Part shown: piece after piece, positions 61,921 to 64,000 of the stretch
Layout of the letters: the number at the start of each line of letters is the position of its first letter
Numbering within the stretch: the stretch's first letter is position 1
Assembly (NCBI GenBank): GCA_964369315.1
Contig: CAYJEJ010000001.1
Coordinates: 1 to 64,000, forward strand
Length of the DNA: 64,000 nt
Direction: 5' to 3'
Source: CAYJEJ01 sp964369315
GTDB lineage: Bacteria > Pseudomonadota > Alphaproteobacteria > UBA3830 > JAIRWN01
Notes under the pieces: model-generated
What the model was told of the DNA's origin: nothing
The model's input: the letters and a program-made list of their open reading frames with translations, nothing else
The model's database searches: none
Translations under genes and position numbers: made by a program

Positions 61921-64000
61921 TTATGTATCGATGTTTGTTGCATAGAGGGCGTTTTCTTGAATGAATGCTTTTCTGGGGGCGACCACATCGCCCATCAACA
62001 TAGAGAACGTATCGTCGACCTCTTCGTTGTTCAGGTCGACTTTATAAAGCGAGCGAGCATTCGGGTCGAGCGTTGTCTCCCAAAGCTGTTCGGCGTTCAT
62101 CTCACCAAGACCCTTATATCGTTGGATACTGAAGCCTCGCCTTGTCTCAGCCATAAATAAATCGAGCATCTTAATAGGCGATGTAATGTGAAGTGTTTTA
62201 TCTTTAATTTTTAACTTAGCGGGGTAGTCCAATTCCTCACGGATTACGTTGACCAAGTTTTTGATTAACTTAAATTCGTTACGATTTTGGTCATATGGCG
62301 GCAGTGTGTAGGTCTCAGACACGCCTTTTTCACTCCGGACGGCATTAATGACATTATTTTCATCTAAGAAGCAGTTCCACAACGCACCATCAAGGTTAGA
62401 GAGCCTTTGAGCAAACGCTGGAAGCATCTGTTCATTATGTGCGTTTTCATCATCAAATATGCCAGTAAATGCTGCTTGCTCTATTAAATCTAGCGAGTAA
62501 GAAGAAAAATAAGGTGATGATATTAAGCGTTTGAGCTTTGATATCTCGCGTAATAGGTTTTTCAACCGCGTCCCACTGAGCACATTATTTTCACTCATAT
62601 CCATCGCACTAGAGTCTAAGGCAATATCAAAGATATAATCATCCAACGCTTGCTCATCTTTCAGATAAACTTGGGACGACGACCTCTTGACCTTATAAAG
62701 TGGCGGTCTTGCGATATATAAATATCCTCGCTCTATTAATTGAGGCATCTGTCGATAGAAAAATGTCAACAACAGCGTCCTGATATGACTGCCGTCCACG
62801 TCGGCGTCTGTCATGATGATAATTTTGTGGTATCGCAACTTTTCGATATTAAAGTCATTTGCCCCAATACCAGTTCCAAGTGCTGATATTAACGTTGTGA
62901 TTTCCGCTGAGCCAAGCATTTTGTCAAACCTTGCTCGTTCAACATTTAAAATTTTCCCTCTTAGGGGCAAGATGGCTTGAAACTTGCGGTTTCTCCCCTG
63001 CTTTGCTGAGCCGCCAGCGCTGTCGCCCTCAACAATAAAAAGCTCGCTCTCTGCTGGGTCGCGACTTTGACAGTCTGCTAATTTACCAGGGAGGGTTGCA
63101 AGCTCAAGGGCACTTTTACGGCGGGTTAATTCACGTGCTTTTCGTGCTGCCTCACGGGCGGTTGCGGCTTCGAAAATTTTCCCAACGATTTTCTTGGCTT
63201 CAGTGGGGTTTTCTTCAAACCATTGTGCCAATTTCTCGCCGACCATTCCTTCAACAGCTGAACGCACTTCAGATGAGACCAACTTATCTTTTGTTTGAGA
63301 AGAAAATTTTGGGTCAGGAACCTTTATTGAGAGCACACCAGTTAAGCCTTCACGTGCATCATCACCTGTGAAGTTAATCTTATCTTTTTTCCCGCCCGCC
63401 ATTGTGAGGAGGTAGGCACCCACGGTTCTTGTCAATGCATTCCTAAACCCCGCCAAGTGCGTTCCGCCATCTCTTTGAGGAATTGCGTTCGTGTAGCAAT
63501 GCATGTTTTCGTGATAGCTTTCATTCCATTGCAGTGCAAGTTCGACGTGGATGTTGTTTCTCTCACCAGAGATATAGATTGGTTCACGTTGCAAGGCTGT
63601 TTTATTGCGGTCGAGGTGTTTCACAAATTCGACCGTTCCGCCAGCATAACACATTTTTGTGCCTTGGCTGTGTTCAACTGAGCGTTCGTCCTTTAATTCA
63701 AGCGATATGCCAGAATTTAAAAACGCGAGTTCCCTCAGCCTTCGCTCAACAGTAGAATAATCAAATTCTGTTTTTGTGAAGATTACGTCAGATGGCCAAA
63801 ACCTGACCATTGTCCCAGTTTTTTTGATATCTTCATTAACGATTTTTAAGTGCGTCTCAACGTTGCCGTCCATAAAGCGGGCGAAATGTTCTTTGCCCTC
63901 ACGCCAGACGGTCAGCTCTAATTTTTTAGATAAGGCGTTCACAACAGACACACCCACGCCATGCAGTCCGCCAGAGACTTTGTATGAATTTTGGTCAAAT
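61921..64000 (-). CDS. gyrB: DNA gyrase subunit B (5' end beyond window)
   Basis: At least 692 codons are present; the frame continues past 64000, where SGGLHGVGVSVVNAL (63930-63990) marks the ATPase domain. The transducer domain, the TOPRIM motif EGDSAG and TDADVDGSHI, and the C-terminal YKGLGEMNAEQLWETT are all visible. It ends FIQENALYATNIDT, as in GyrB rather than ParE. Missing is only the N-terminal part of the ATPase domain. Confidence 0.95.
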   Translation of the reverse strand, partial: FDQNSYKVSGGLHGVGVSVVNALSKKLELTVWREGKEHFARFMDGNVETHLKIVNEDIKKTGTMVRFWPSDVIFTKTEFDYSTVERRLRELAFLNSGISLELKDERSVEHSQGTKMCYAGGTVEFVKHLDRNKTALQREPIYISGERNNIHVELALQWNESYHENMHCYTNAIPQRDGGTHLAGFRNALTRTVGAYLLTMAGGKKDKINFTGDDAREGLTGVLSIKVPDPKFSSQTKDKLVSSEVRSAVEGMVGEKLAQWFEENPTEAKKIVGKIFEAATAREAARKARELTRRKSALELATLPGKLADCQSRDPAESELFIVEGDSAGGSAKQGRNRKFQAILPLRGKILNVERARFDKMLGSAEITTLISALGTGIGANDFNIEKLRYHKIIIMTDADVDGSHIRTLLLTFFYRQMPQLIERGYLYIARPPLYKVKRSSSQVYLKDEQALDDYIFDIALDSSAMDMSENNVLSGTRLKNLLREISKLKRLISSPYFSSYSLDLIEQAAFTGIFDDENAHNEQMLPAFAQRLSNLDGALWNCFLDENNVINAVRSEKGVSETYTLPPYDQNRNEFKLIKNLVNVIREELDYPAKLKIKDKTLHITSPIKMLDLFMAETRRGFSIQRYKGLGEMNAEQLWETTLDPNARSLYKVDLNNEEVDDTFSMLMGDVVAPRKAFIQENALYATNIDT

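Overview
The window is AT-rich chromosomal DNA of an alphaproteobacterium. Evidence: the partial 16S rRNA has the short V3 stem usual in that class; recA and alaS are adjacent; hrcA-grpE, rpmF-plsX, gatCAB and lptA/lptB are present; a PHB operon (phaB-phaC) occurs; and two CtrA-type sites sit beside DnaA boxes. Low GC, disrupted phage genes and exported kinase-like proteins with no obvious housekeeping role would fit a host-associated lineage (Holosporales or Rickettsiales-like). The order is inference only and I cannot name a genus.

Layout. 1-1081: 5' half of 16S rRNA (minus strand) with its promoter. 1082-9389: ABC-F protein, then minus-strand translation and lipid genes (rsmB, rlmE, Nudix, M16 peptidase, plsX, rpmF, MBL hydrolase, tatD) and tRNA-Leu(CAA). 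9467-16924: plus-strand queuosine transporter-tgt followed by tamA-tamB; tamB is broken by a -1 frameshift at a homopolymer. 16925-17218: AT-rich intergenic segment with DnaA boxes and two CtrA sites, where the strand composition bias also appears to switch: a candidate oriC. 17219-20912: degenerate Nudix-like gene and a sugar-nucleotide set (UDP-HexNAc dehydrogenase, epimerase, methyltransferase). 21016-26372: tRNA-Gly(GCC), hemW, rph, hrcA, grpE, ychF, secG. 26434-28372: type II restriction-modification pair. 28553-32054: exact 1741-bp tandem duplication of an exported kinase-fold gene next to alaS, with leftover copies of the alaS 3' end. 31975-45210: alaS, recA, rppH, comM, smpB, dapA, sua5, lptB, lptA, kdsD, a glycine-zipper lipoprotein, transaldolase, xer recombinase. 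45234-49854: rimI, tsaB, gatCAB and a 43-residue lipoprotein overlapping gatB. 49997-54361: phaB-phaC with a small companion, Bax1-like protein, folD, yggT, xseB. 54446-56879: unusual three-gene operon (isochorismatase-like, flavin oxidoreductase, RlmN-like radical SAM). 56981-61483: solitary secretin lipoprotein, membrane protein, and a phage-like gene with rearranged partial copies. 61921-64000: gyrB, incomplete.

How genes work together. Translation quality and tRNA modification are heavily represented (RsmB, RlmE, Tgt plus queuine/precursor uptake, Sua5/TsaB for t6A, RimI, AlaS, GatCAB, SmpB). Envelope assembly is served by KdsD (Kdo precursor), LptA/LptB (LPS export), TamA/TamB, an LptM-like lipoprotein and SecG. 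Carbon storage uses PhaB/PhaC. Accessory pieces are the restriction-modification pair, the exported kinase-like duplicates, the radical SAM operon and the phage fragment; these hold most of the novelty.
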